A stretch of DNA of 64,000 bases from the NCBI RefSeq assembly GCF_900113745.1, contig NZ_FOQL01000001.1:930001-994000 (forward strand), written 5' to 3'. The notes below the pieces were generated by a model, which was given only the letters and a program-made list of their open reading frames with translations, had not been told where the DNA came from and ran no database searches. The translations under genes were made by a program, and so were the position numbers. Of the stretch, positions 1 to 6,777 are shown piece by piece. The stretch's first letter is position 1, and every line of letters begins with the position of its first letter. This stretch comes from Pseudomonas guineae (GTDB taxonomy: Bacteria; Pseudomonadota; Gammaproteobacteria; Pseudomonadales; Pseudomonadaceae).

Positions 1-229
1 GGTATTCCCCTCTATGGCCATCCAAATGACCGCCATTGGTGAAGAGTCCGGCGCGCTGGACATGATGCTGGATAAAGTCGCCAGCTATTACGAGGCCGAG
101 GTCGACAACGCCGTCGATGGCCTTACCAGCCTGATGGAGCCGCTGATCATGTCAGTACTCGGCGTGCTGGTCGGCGGCCTGATCATTGCCATGTACCTGC
201 CTATCTTCCAACTCGGTGCTGTTGTTTAA
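1..229 (+). CDS. pilC: PilC, type IV pilus inner-membrane platform protein (3' end only)
   Basis: Only the last 76 or so residues lie in the window; the gene starts upstream. The visible part carries the C-terminal GspF/PilC signature: [20 protein letters not shown], then [16 protein letters not shown] and a final membrane segment ending near FQLGAVV. PilC is the polytopic inner-membrane platform that couples the PilB and PilT motors to pilin assembly. The stop lies only three bases before the pilD start, so the two are almost certainly co-transcribed, as in other Pseudomonas pilBCD operons. Confidence 0.95.
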   Translation, partial: VFPSMAIQMTAIGEESGALDMMLDKVASYYEAEVDNAVDGLTSLMEPLIMSVLGVLVGGLIIAMYLPIFQLGAVV

Positions 230-232
230 CCT

Positions 233-1102
233 ATGTCCGTAATCGACTTTTTGGTCAGCCATGTGCTGGCCTTTGTTTTATGCGCGCTCCTGATCGGCTT
301 ACTGGTCGGCAGTTTTCTCAATGTCGTGATTTACCGCCTGCCAAAGATGATGCAGCGTGATTGGCGCGAGCAGGCCCGTGAGATTTTGCAACTGCCTGCT
401 GAAGCCCAGTCAGTCACATTCAACTTAGTACTGCCGAACTCGCAATGCCCGCACTGCACCCATGAAATAAAGCCCTGGGAAAACATCCCGGTTATCAGCT
501 ATCTGTTTCTGCGTGGCAAATGCTCCAGCTGTAAAGCACCGATCAGCCTGCGTTACCCGCTGGTTGAGCTGACCTGCGGTTTGCTCTCGGCTTATGTCGC
601 CTGGCACTTCGGTTTTACCTGGCAGGCCGGCGCGATGCTACTGTTGACCTGGGGCTTGCTCGCGATGAGCCTGATCGATGTTGACCATCAACTGTTGCCG
701 GATTCGCTGGTACTGCCACTGCTGTGGCTCGGTTTGATTGCCAACAGCTTCGGTTTGTTTACCAGCCTGGAAGATGCACTCTGGGGCGCGATTGCCGGCT
801 ACCTGAGTTTGTGGTCGGTGTATTGGCTGTTCAAGCTGGTTACCGGCAAGGAAGGCATGGGCTATGGCGACTTCAAGCTGCTGGCCATGCTCGGCGCCTG
901 GGGTGGCTGGCAGGTATTGCCGCTGACCATTTTGCTGTCGTCATTGGTGGGTGCGGTACTCGGCCTGATCATGCTGCGCCTGCGCAACGCCGAAACCAGC
1001 ACACCGATCCCGTTCGGCCCTTATCTAGCGATTGCCGGCTGGATTGCCCTGCTCTGGGGCGAGCATATCACCGCCAGCTACCTGCAGATTGCCGGCTTCT
1101 GA
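233..1102 (+). CDS. pilD: PilD, type IV prepilin peptidase / N-methyltransferase
   Basis: Bifunctional inner-membrane enzyme that cleaves class III leader peptides of pilins and type II secretion pseudopilins and methylates the new N-terminus. The 289-residue length is typical. Visible signatures are the zinc-binding cysteine quartet C72-C75-C97-C100 (CPHC and CSSC), and the two catalytic aspartates at about D149 (SLIDVDHQ) and D213 (GYGDFKLL), set in multiple hydrophobic segments. The minor pilins further along the window (fimT to pilE) would be its substrates. The last 47 bases are duplicated imperfectly at 1319-1365. Confidence 0.97.
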   Translation: MSVIDFLVSHVLAFVLCALLIGLLVGSFLNVVIYRLPKMMQRDWREQAREILQLPAEAQSVTFNLVLPNSQCPHCTHEIKPWENIPVISYLFLRGKCSSCKAPISLRYPLVELTCGLLSAYVAWHFGFTWQAGAMLLLTWGLLAMSLIDVDHQLLPDSLVLPLLWLGLIANSFGLFTSLEDALWGAIAGYLSLWSVYWLFKLVTGKEGMGYGDFKLLAMLGAWGGWQVLPLTILLSSLVGAVLGLIMLRLRNAETSTPIPFGPYLAIAGWIALLWGEHITASYLQIAGF

Positions 1103-1147
1103 TACGGCACAGCAACCCAAACTGCATCTGGGCTGCTGAAGTAATCC

Positions 1148-1311
1148 GTAGGGTGGGTTAGGCGCGAACCAGGATCACGCAAACACCATCGGCTCTCAAC
1201 GCGCCGTAACCCACCATGGCGGTCTACCGAGAAAATCCAATGGTGGGTTACGCAGCGCTCGAATGGCGTGGCGTACCCATAATCAGCACTAGCGCCGCTA
1301 ACCCACCCTAC
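1148..1311. repeat. Nested palindromic repeat element (GGTGGGTTA core)
   Basis: This 164-base block fills much of the pilD-coaE gap (1103-1427). Its ends are a perfect 14-base inverted repeat: GTAGGGTGGGTTAG at 1148-1161 and its complement at 1298-1311. Inside is a second inverted pair, GTAACCCACCA at 1206-1216 with its complement at 1241-1251. The word GGTGGGTTA thus occurs four times, twice in each orientation. This nested architecture suggests a small non-autonomous repeat (REP or MITE type). No protein-coding signal is seen in the gap. Confidence 0.8.
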
Positions 1312-1318
1312 AAAAGCA

Positions 1319-1365
1319 GGGGCAAGCAAATCACGGCCCGCTACCTGCGGATTGCCGGGCTCTAG
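1319..1365 (+). repeat. Degenerate second copy of the pilD 3' end
   Basis: By my alignment, 38 of 47 bases match pilD positions 1056-1102, which include the pilD stop. If read through it encodes [11 protein letters not shown] followed by TAG, against ITASYLQIAGF and TGA in pilD. The two copies are 263 bases apart, so this one is out of frame and not part of pilD. It looks like a vestigial end left when the intervening repeat element arrived or when a partial duplication occurred. Confidence 0.75.
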
Positions 1366-1371
1366 GTTCGT

Positions 1372-1403
1372 GGCGGATTGTTCGCTTCGCTCCTGAATCC
1401 GCC
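1372..1403. repeat. Short palindromic repeat GGCGGATT...AATCCGCC
   Basis: An 8-base perfect inverted repeat (1372-1379 and 1396-1403) surrounds a 16-base loop rich in TTCGCTTCGCTCC. Similar palindromes are common as dispersed intergenic repeats in gammaproteobacteria. It lies 24 bases upstream of coaE, so it could also influence the mRNA between pilD and coaE. Confidence 0.6.
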
Positions 1404-1427
1404 CTACAATCGCGCCCTGAATCACCG

Positions 1428-2057
1428 ATGCGAGCGCGCACCTTGAGCACAAAACCCTGGATTCTTGGCCTTACTGGCGGCATCGGCAGCGGCAAGAGTG
1501 CTGTCGCCCAACACTTTATCGACCTGGGCGTGCATTTGGTCGACGCTGACCATGCGGCGCGCTGGGTGGTTGAGCCAGGCAAGCCGGCGCTGGCGAAGAT
1601 AGTCGAGCACTTCGGCACGCAGGTTTTGCAAGCCGATGGCCAGCTTGATCGCACCGCCCTGCGCAAGCGGATCTTTGCTGATGTGGCAGAGCGACGCTGG
1701 CTCGAAGTGCTCTTGCATCCATTGATCGGCCAGGAAATCGCCCAATACCTGGCGCGCGCCGAATCACCCTACGCCATTCTGGTATCGCCATTGCTGGTGG
1801 AGTCCGGCCAACACCAACTGACCCAGCGCATACTGGTGGTGGATGCGCCGGAGCACCTGCAAATAGAGCGCACCATGGCCCGCGACCAAAGCTCCAGCGA
1901 ACAGGTGCAGGCCATTCTCCAGGCCCAAGCCAGCCGCGAAGAACGCCTGCGCCATGCACACGATGTATTGCTTAACGACCAAGACCTGCACGGACTGCAA
2001 GCCGAAGTGGAACGACTCCACGCTTTCTATCTAACCCTACGCGGAGGCCAAGCATGA
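1428..2057 (+). CDS. coaE: Dephospho-CoA kinase
   Basis: Catalyses the last step of coenzyme A synthesis, ATP-dependent 3'-phosphorylation of dephospho-CoA. The N-terminal P-loop [11 protein letters not shown] (residues 14-24) is the CoaE signature and the length is normal. The first ATG is used here. A TTG at 1443 would give MSTKPW..., closer to what I recall of other Pseudomonas CoaE starts. Neither start has a clear ribosome-binding site, so the N-terminus is uncertain. The gene overlaps yacG by four bases (ATGA), continuing the pilBCD-coaE-yacG arrangement. Confidence 0.95.
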   Translation: MRARTLSTKPWILGLTGGIGSGKSAVAQHFIDLGVHLVDADHAARWVVEPGKPALAKIVEHFGTQVLQADGQLDRTALRKRIFADVAERRWLEVLLHPLIGQEIAQYLARAESPYAILVSPLLVESGQHQLTQRILVVDAPEHLQIERTMARDQSSSEQVQAILQAQASREERLRHAHDVLLNDQDLHGLQAEVERLHAFYLTLRGGQA

Positions 2058-2254
2058 GCACCCCCACCTTAGTCCCCTGTCCTACCTGCAGCGCGTCCGT
2101 CGAGTGGGGCCCACAAAGCCCGAGCCGGCCCTTCTGCTCGGAACGCTGCAAGCTGATTGACCTCGGCGCCTGGGCCTCGGAAGAGCATGCGATCCCCGGC
2201 AACCCTCTGGAAGACGATCTATTTTCGGGTGAACTGCCACCGCGCGAACACTAA
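2054..2254 (+). CDS. yacG: YacG, zinc-finger DNA gyrase inhibitor
   Basis: Small zinc-binding protein (66 aa) of the YacG family; the E. coli member binds GyrB and inhibits gyrase. Two cysteine pairs are visible, CPTC near the N-terminus and FCSERC in the middle, followed by the typical [16 protein letters not shown] segment. The start overlaps the coaE stop by four bases, consistent with translational coupling. It is the last gene of the plus-strand cluster; the next genes run on the opposite strand. Confidence 0.95.
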   Translation: MSTPTLVPCPTCSASVEWGPQSPSRPFCSERCKLIDLGAWASEEHAIPGNPLEDDLFSGELPPREH

Positions 2255-2309
2255 ACAGGCCGTTGAACGCGCTGGCGAAGCAGGCAGGGCTTTAATCGCC
2301 GGCTACTCG

Positions 2310-2525
2310 TCAGGGTCGCATAAAGCTGTAATCACGCTCGTCATCGAGGTTATCGGCGAGAAATTGCAGCTCTGCGGCCAGATCTGTCGCACTTCGCGCC
2401 GCCCGACTACGCTCGATAACGGCGCTGAGTAATGCCCGCAACGCCATGGCCTGATCGAAGCCTTGCGCCTCGACACCCTGCAGACTCTGCTCGATTGCCT
2501 GCCTTGCCCAGTGATGTACACCCAT
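2310..2525 (-). CDS. Conserved hypothetical protein (71 aa) downstream of the ECF permease
   Basis: Soluble, Ala/Arg-rich and probably all-helical (RALLSAVIERSRAARSATDLAAELQFLADNLDD). I recall a very similar Pseudomonas protein next to yacG (PA4531 region) but know of no function. A strong ribosome-binding sequence AGGAGG lies just upstream, inside the end of the preceding 40-codon reading frame, which supports the ATG at 2525. It would be the distal gene of the minus-strand set that begins with the permease. Confidence 0.8.
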   Translation of the reverse strand: MGVHHWARQAIEQSLQGVEAQGFDQAMALRALLSAVIERSRAARSATDLAAELQFLADNLDDERDYSFMRP

Positions 2526-2526
2526 C

Positions 2527-2649
2527 TCACGCCCTCCTGATTGATGCCACCACGATGAGCCCTAATAGCTCGCGCGGCTTGATCCACATCAACACGCACA
2601 GCGCGATCAAGCCGCTGAAGGCCGCACCATCAGCGCGACGGATCGTCAT
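2527..2649 (-). CDS. Predicted 40-aa single-membrane-segment protein
   Basis: A short frame, not assigned to any family. It starts MTIRRADGAAFSG and continues with a strongly hydrophobic stretch (LIALCVLMW, then LLGLIVVASI) broken by KPRE. It ends RRA two bases before the next start and contains that gene's AGGAGG. Its start overlaps the last 20 bases of the permease gene. The uninterrupted hydrophobic frame and tight packing favour a real miniprotein, perhaps a partner of the permease. A chance frame cannot be excluded, and its own ribosome-binding site (GGAAGG directly before ATG) is poorly spaced. Confidence 0.5.
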   Translation of the reverse strand: MTIRRADGAAFSGLIALCVLMWIKPRELLGLIVVASIRRA

Positions 2650-3334
2650 CCTTCCACGGCGCGGCGAGATAACGCGTGCGGTTGAAGGTTTCTAGCCAGT
2701 CCGGGTAGAACACCACCAGCGCCGTCACCAGCATGCCGTTGATAAACGCCTCAGGGAAAATCACCAGCCAGAGGTAGCCGATAAAGTCCTCCAGCCAGGG
2801 CGGCATCGGGAACAACCCGTCCAGCCAAAGCACGGCGAAGGCGGTGGCGATAAACACTAACGCTGCCAGCGCTGCAGCAAAGAAGCCGTTAAACAGGATG
2901 TAGACGAACAGATTACGCGGCTGTTTTTTCTCGACCCACAGTGCACAGGCCTCGGTCACCCACACAGGAATCACCACCAGCAGCAAACCGTTGACGCCCA
3001 GCGCCGCTAAATCCTGCCGCCCCAGCGCCAGCAACCCCAGCTGGGCAACTAACCCCACCAGCATGGCCAGCGGCCAATCCAGCAATAAGGTGACCGCCGT
3101 CATGCCAATAAAATGATAGGACAGCCCCGAGTCGAAATCCCGACGTATCAGCCACAGCACGAACAGCGCCAGTGCCGTGCCGCCCAACAGATGCTGGCGA
3201 CGCATGTCACTGCAGAGCTCGACCCAGGGTGCACGCCAGATGGCCCAACATAGCAGCGGTAGATAGACCAGCCAGCCCAGCAACTGACTGGTGAAAGACA
3301 ACAAGTGCGCGGCAATCATCCAAACAACCCCCAT
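2630..3334 (-). CDS. Energy-coupling-factor-type permease (CbiM-like membrane protein)
   Basis: Polytopic membrane protein of 234 aa with about six or seven hydrophobic segments. The conserved SYHFIGMTAVTLLLDWPLA region resembles the histidine-containing core of CbiM/NikM-type ECF substrate-binding subunits, which take up cobalt or nickel. No CbiQ, CbiO or cobalamin genes are nearby, so the substrate is unknown. An ATG at 3319 (MIAAHLLSF) is an alternative start. The C-terminus overlaps the predicted 40-aa frame downstream. Confidence 0.8.
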   Translation of the reverse strand: MGVVWMIAAHLLSFTSQLLGWLVYLPLLCWAIWRAPWVELCSDMRRQHLLGGTALALFVLWLIRRDFDSGLSYHFIGMTAVTLLLDWPLAMLVGLVAQLGLLALGRQDLAALGVNGLLLVVIPVWVTEACALWVEKKQPRNLFVYILFNGFFAAALAALVFIATAFAVLWLDGLFPMPPWLEDFIGYLWLVIFPEAFINGMLVTALVVFYPDWLETFNRTRYLAAPWKDDDPSR

Positions 3335-3460
3335 ACACGCGTGTTGATCCTAGGCAGTCTACAACCGCCACCAGCACAATCACCCAACCTGCGACAAAAA
3401 GCCTGAAACAACCGCAGCAGAGGGTACCAACACACCTGCCGCGCAGGCTAAGCTGAAGCC

Positions 3461-4090
3461 ATGGACGACTCAGACTACCTGCGCCTACTGACGCACCAGG
3501 CCGAACAAGCCAACGCTTTCCTCTCCAACGCGCGCAAGTGGGAGCGTGAGCGTTGGGTCTGCCAACGCCTGCTACAAGCCTTGAATGTCAGCCACCGCCT
3601 AGATGAGTTCAGCGCCGCAGACCACGAGCCGCCGGACGTATTGTTCCGCGACGCCCGCTTTGAAGTGTTCTTCGTCCTCGACGAGGGCCGCCGCCTCAAT
3701 GATGAATGGCGCGCCGAGTTGGAGCGCCGACGCAGCGCGTTCTCCATCAGCCAACTGGTGCGCCGTGAAGCCAAGCCGAGGCGTATTGCCGCGGCTAATC
3801 TGCAACAGCGGCTGACGCCAACCCTGCGCAAAAAAGCCCATAACTACCAAGAGCGCGGCCTCGACCTAGGCGAACTGGACCTGCTCGCCTACGTCAACCT
3901 GAAACGCGCCGTGCCAGACTTCAACAGCCACTTCCCACCGCCGACCGAATTTCTCCGTCAGGGCTGGCGCTCACTGTCACTGGTGGGTCCGACCTTTGCC
4001 CGCGTGCTGTTCGCGCACCCGGATGCACCGAGCTTTCTGCGTAACAATCTCGGCCGCAGCGTGCTGTTTGATGTGGGCATCAGCCTGTGA
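3461..4090 (+). CDS. DUF1780 family protein
   Basis: A 209-residue soluble protein matching the DUF1780 family conserved in Pseudomonas. The segment PPDVLFRDARFEVFFV (residues 57-72) has the layout of a PD-(D/E)xK nuclease core: a PD pair (P58-D59), then an acidic residue on a hydrophobic strand (E68). The usual lysine position is phenylalanine, so any nuclease activity is doubtful. The stop overlaps the GTG start of the MOSC gene by four bases, implying co-translation. Role unknown. Confidence 0.8.
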   Translation: MDDSDYLRLLTHQAEQANAFLSNARKWERERWVCQRLLQALNVSHRLDEFSAADHEPPDVLFRDARFEVFFVLDEGRRLNDEWRAELERRRSAFSISQLVRREAKPRRIAAANLQQRLTPTLRKKAHNYQERGLDLGELDLLAYVNLKRAVPDFNSHFPPPTEFLRQGWRSLSLVGPTFARVLFAHPDAPSFLRNNLGRSVLFDVGISL

Positions 4091-4581
4091 GCCCCTTGCA
4101 CGAGTTACTCGCGACCGTGCCGCAACAGGGCTGCGTGCGCTGGATTGGCGTGCGCCCTGCCTCACGAGCGACGATGATCGAACTGGACGCCGTGGAAGCG
4201 CGCCGCGAAGCCGGCCTGACTGGCGACCACAGCCGGCCAGGACCGCGCAATGCCCGGCAAGTGACCCTGATCCAATGGGAACATTTGGCGGTAATCAGCG
4301 CCCTAATGGGTCGCACTGCCGAGAACCCAATTACCGCGCATGAACTGCGGCGCAATATCGCCATCAGTGGGATCAACCTGTTTAGCCTCAAAGGCCGGCG
4401 CTTTCGCCTCGGCCAAGCGATTCTGGAATCCACTGGCTGGTGCCAACCCTGCGCAAAGCTAGAAGAGCAGCTAGGGCTCGGCACATTTCAGGCCATGCGT
4501 GGCCACGGCGGAATTACTGCGCGCGTGTTACAAGGGGGGATTATTCGCCTGGATGATGCCTTGCGCGTTGAGCCGTTATAA
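4087..4581 (+). CDS. MOSC domain-containing protein
   Basis: A 164-residue single-domain MOSC protein, a fold shared with the molybdenum-cofactor sulfurase C-terminal domain and YiiM/mARC-type proteins. Typical features are RPASRATM near the start, GDHSRPGPRNARQVTLIQWEH, and a late cysteine pair in TGWCQPCAKLEEQLG. The GTG start overlaps the DUF1780 stop (GTGA). MOSC proteins usually handle sulfur or molybdopterin cofactor chemistry, but nothing in the sequence identifies the substrate. Confidence 0.9.
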   Translation: MSPLHELLATVPQQGCVRWIGVRPASRATMIELDAVEARREAGLTGDHSRPGPRNARQVTLIQWEHLAVISALMGRTAENPITAHELRRNIAISGINLFSLKGRRFRLGQAILESTGWCQPCAKLEEQLGLGTFQAMRGHGGITARVLQGGIIRLDDALRVEPL

Positions 4582-4663
4582 GCTGCGCAGCTAGAATGCC
4601 CAACGCCCCAGCCCGCAATCGCCCCTACTCAATTGCAAACGCCCCCCTTTACTCGAGGCACAC

Positions 4664-4837
4664 ATGACCAGCCGCCTGAACCCTGATGATCAAAAACGTG
4701 TCGAGCAATACCTCAGTGCTCCACAGCATCAGGTCGAGCGCCAGCCGTTCAAGGTTTGGCGGCTGCTGCTGATCATCGTGGTGATCACGATTGGCCTGGG
4801 CCTGCTGAGCCGCCTTCTGAGTCGCCTGGTGCTATGA
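4664..4837 (+). CDS. DUF3094 family membrane miniprotein (57 aa)
   Basis: Begins MTSRLNPDDQKRVEQYLSAP, a charged cytoplasmic segment, and ends in one transmembrane helix (LLLIIVVITIGLGLLSRLL). This matches the Pseudomonas DUF3094 miniproteins found upstream of ndh. A GAGG lies just before the ATG at a suitable distance. It sits 63 bases ahead of ndh on the same strand, so the two may share a transcript, and a membrane-anchoring or regulatory role beside NADH dehydrogenase is possible but unproven. Confidence 0.85.
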   Translation: MTSRLNPDDQKRVEQYLSAPQHQVERQPFKVWRLLLIIVVITIGLGLLSRLLSRLVL

Positions 4838-4900
4838 GCTGCTTAGCGCTCGCCCACACCGACTCACCGTCTTTCCTTAAAAGCCTTGTGAGCGTGTCGA

Positions 4901-6202
4901 ATGACTCATCAAATCGTAATTGTCGGCGGTGGCGCCGGCGGACTGGAGCTTGCTACCCGCCTAGGTAGAACCTTGGGTAAACGCGGCCAAGCCAAGATCA
5001 CCCTGGTCGACGCCAACCTGACGCATATCTGGAAGCCATTACTGCACGAAGTAGCCGCCGGCTCGCTGAACTCTTCTGGCGACGAACTGAACTACGTGGC
5101 CCAGGCCAAGTGGAACCACTTCGAGTTTCAGTTGGGGCGTATGCACGACCTCAATCGCGCGAACAAACGTATTAGCCTATCGGCCACCCTGGATGAGCAC
5201 GGCCAGGTATTGGTCCCCGCGCGCGCGCTGAGCTATGACAGCCTGGTCATCGCCGTCGGCAGTACGACCAATGATTTCGGCACTGCCGGCGCTGCCGAGC
5301 ACTGCCTGTTTCTCGACACACGCGAGCAGGCTGAGCGTTTTCACCACCAACTGCTCAACCACTACATGCGCGCCCACGCCAGCCAGAGCGAAACGACTGA
5401 GCTGATTAATGTCGCGATTGTCGGGGCCGGCGCCACGGGGGTCGAACTGGCGGCCGAACTGCACCATGCGGCGCGTGAGCTGGCGGCCTACGGCCTGGAT
5501 CGAATCAGCCCGGAAAACATGCGCATCACCCTGATCGAAGCCGGCCCGCGCGTATTGCCCGCCCTGCCTGAACGCATCAGCCAGCCAGTGCACAAAACTC
5601 TGGAGAAGCTCGGCGTCACCGTACTCACCGGTGCCGCTGTCAGCCAGGTCACCCGTGAGGCGCTGCATACCGCACAAGGCCAGATCATCCCGGCCACGCT
5701 GAAAGTATGGGCGGCAGGGATTCGCGCACCTGACTTCCTCAAAGCGCTGGATGGCCTGGAAAGCAACCGGATCAACCAACTGCACGTAAGGCCGACCCTG
5801 CAAACCACCTTGGACGACGACATCTTCGCCTTCGGTGATTGCGCCGCCTGCCCGCAACCAGGCAGCGAAGGACGCAACGTACCGCCGCGCGCACAGGCCG
5901 CGCACCAACAGGCCTCACTGCTCGCAAAATCGCTGAAGCTTCGCATCGAGGGCAAGACGCTGGCGGAATACCGCTACCGCGATTACGGCTCACTGATCTC
6001 GCTGTCGACTTTTTCGGCGGTCGGCAACCTGATGGGTAATCTGACTGGCAGCGTCATGCTCGAAGGCTGGCTGGCGAGAATGTTCTACGTATCGCTCTAC
6101 CGCATGCACCAGATCGCCCTGTATGGCGTGACCCGCACGCTGTTGATGATGCTGGGCGATCGCATCGGCCGCAGCACCGAACCGCGCCTGAAACTTCACT
6201 GA
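4901..6202 (+). CDS. ndh: Type II NADH dehydrogenase
   Basis: Single-subunit, non-proton-pumping NADH:quinone oxidoreductase of the respiratory chain. It has two Rossmann motifs: IVGGGAGGLELATRLG near the N-terminus for FAD and VAIVGAGATGVELAAEL near residue 170 for NADH. The FAD-contacting segment DDIFAFGDCAA is also visible, with an amphipathic C-terminal region for membrane attachment. The length of 433 aa is normal. The shared bidirectional terminator at 6275-6301 follows the stop. Confidence 0.96.
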   Translation: MTHQIVIVGGGAGGLELATRLGRTLGKRGQAKITLVDANLTHIWKPLLHEVAAGSLNSSGDELNYVAQAKWNHFEFQLGRMHDLNRANKRISLSATLDEHGQVLVPARALSYDSLVIAVGSTTNDFGTAGAAEHCLFLDTREQAERFHHQLLNHYMRAHASQSETTELINVAIVGAGATGVELAAELHHAARELAAYGLDRISPENMRITLIEAGPRVLPALPERISQPVHKTLEKLGVTVLTGAAVSQVTREALHTAQGQIIPATLKVWAAGIRAPDFLKALDGLESNRINQLHVRPTLQTTLDDDIFAFGDCAACPQPGSEGRNVPPRAQAAHQQASLLAKSLKLRIEGKTLAEYRYRDYGSLISLSTFSAVGNLMGNLTGSVMLEGWLARMFYVSLYRMHQIALYGVTRTLLMMLGDRIGRSTEPRLKLH

Positions 6203-6274
6203 ATCCCCGCGCGGGCAAGGACAAGCCTTGCCCGCCAGCACAACAGAGAACGAAAATATCAAATCGCAGACAAT

Positions 6275-6301
6275 AAAAAACCCGCACTAGGCGGGTTTTT
6301 T
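6275..6301. terminator. Bidirectional rho-independent terminator, ndh / tRNA cluster
   Basis: Stem CCCGC...GCGGG with a short loop, flanked by a run of six A on the left and six T on the right, so it can end transcripts from both ndh (plus) and the tRNA cluster (minus). Confidence 0.85.
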
Positions 6302-6322
6302 ATCATTCAAGCATGCTTGAAA

Positions 6323-6398
6323 TGGTGGGTCGTGTGGGATTCGAACCTACGACCAATTGGTTAAAAGCCAACTGCTCTACCAACTGAGCTAACGACCC
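6323..6398 (-). tRNA. tRNA-Lys (anticodon TTT)
   Basis: 76 nucleotides including an encoded CCA. The acceptor stem GGGTCGT pairs with ACGACCC, the anticodon loop reads CTTTTAA with TTT as anticodon, and the T-arm contains GGTTCGAATCC. Third gene in the minus-strand tRNA cluster. Confidence 0.97.
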
Positions 6399-6403
6399 AA
6401 AAA

Positions 6404-6480
6404 TGGTCGGGGTAGGGGGATTCGAACTCCCGACATCCTGCTCCCAAAGCAGGCGCGCTACCGGACTGCGCTATACCCCG
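6404..6480 (-). tRNA. tRNA-Pro (anticodon TGG)
   Basis: 77 nucleotides with encoded CCA. The acceptor stem CGGGGTA pairs with TACCCCG, the anticodon loop is TTTGGGA with TGG as anticodon, and the T-loop is GTTCGAATCC. It is five bases from tRNA-Lys and expected to be processed from one precursor. Confidence 0.97.
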
Positions 6481-6489
6481 ATGAAAGAT

Positions 6490-6565
6490 TGGCTCCGCGA
6501 CCAGGACTCGAACCTGGGACCCAATGATTAACAGTCATTTGCTCTACCGACTGAGCTATCGCGGA
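6490..6565 (-). tRNA. tRNA-Asn (anticodon GTT)
   Basis: 76 nucleotides with encoded CCA. The acceptor stem TCCGCGA pairs with TCGCGGA, the anticodon loop is CTGTTAA with GTT as anticodon, and the T-loop is GTTCGAGTCC. First gene of the cluster, downstream of the strong promoter at 6633-6660. Confidence 0.97.
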
Positions 6566-6632
6566 ACTACTTGCTTCCTTTCTCATAAAACCGAACCGCT
6601 TGTTAATTCGTTTCGCTTGTCTGAGGCGCGCC

Positions 6633-6660
6633 ATTTTACGGTTTATCGTAAACCTGTCAA
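6633..6660 (-). promoter_or_regulatory. Sigma-70 promoter of the tRNA-Asn-Pro-Lys cluster
   Basis: On the minus strand a perfect -35 box TTGACA (6655-6660) and a -10 box TAAAAT (6633-6638) are 16 bases apart. A GC-rich discriminator (GGCGCGCC) follows, typical of stringently controlled stable-RNA promoters. Confidence 0.8.
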
Positions 6661-6777
6661 CCCCTAAAATTGCTTTTAGTACAATGATTTGCAGCTACGT
6701 GATGGGCTGCTATATCTTCACTATGTCTGTGTTCATTGCAGGACGCATCTGCCGCAAGGCCTCAGTCAGGAAAGTCC

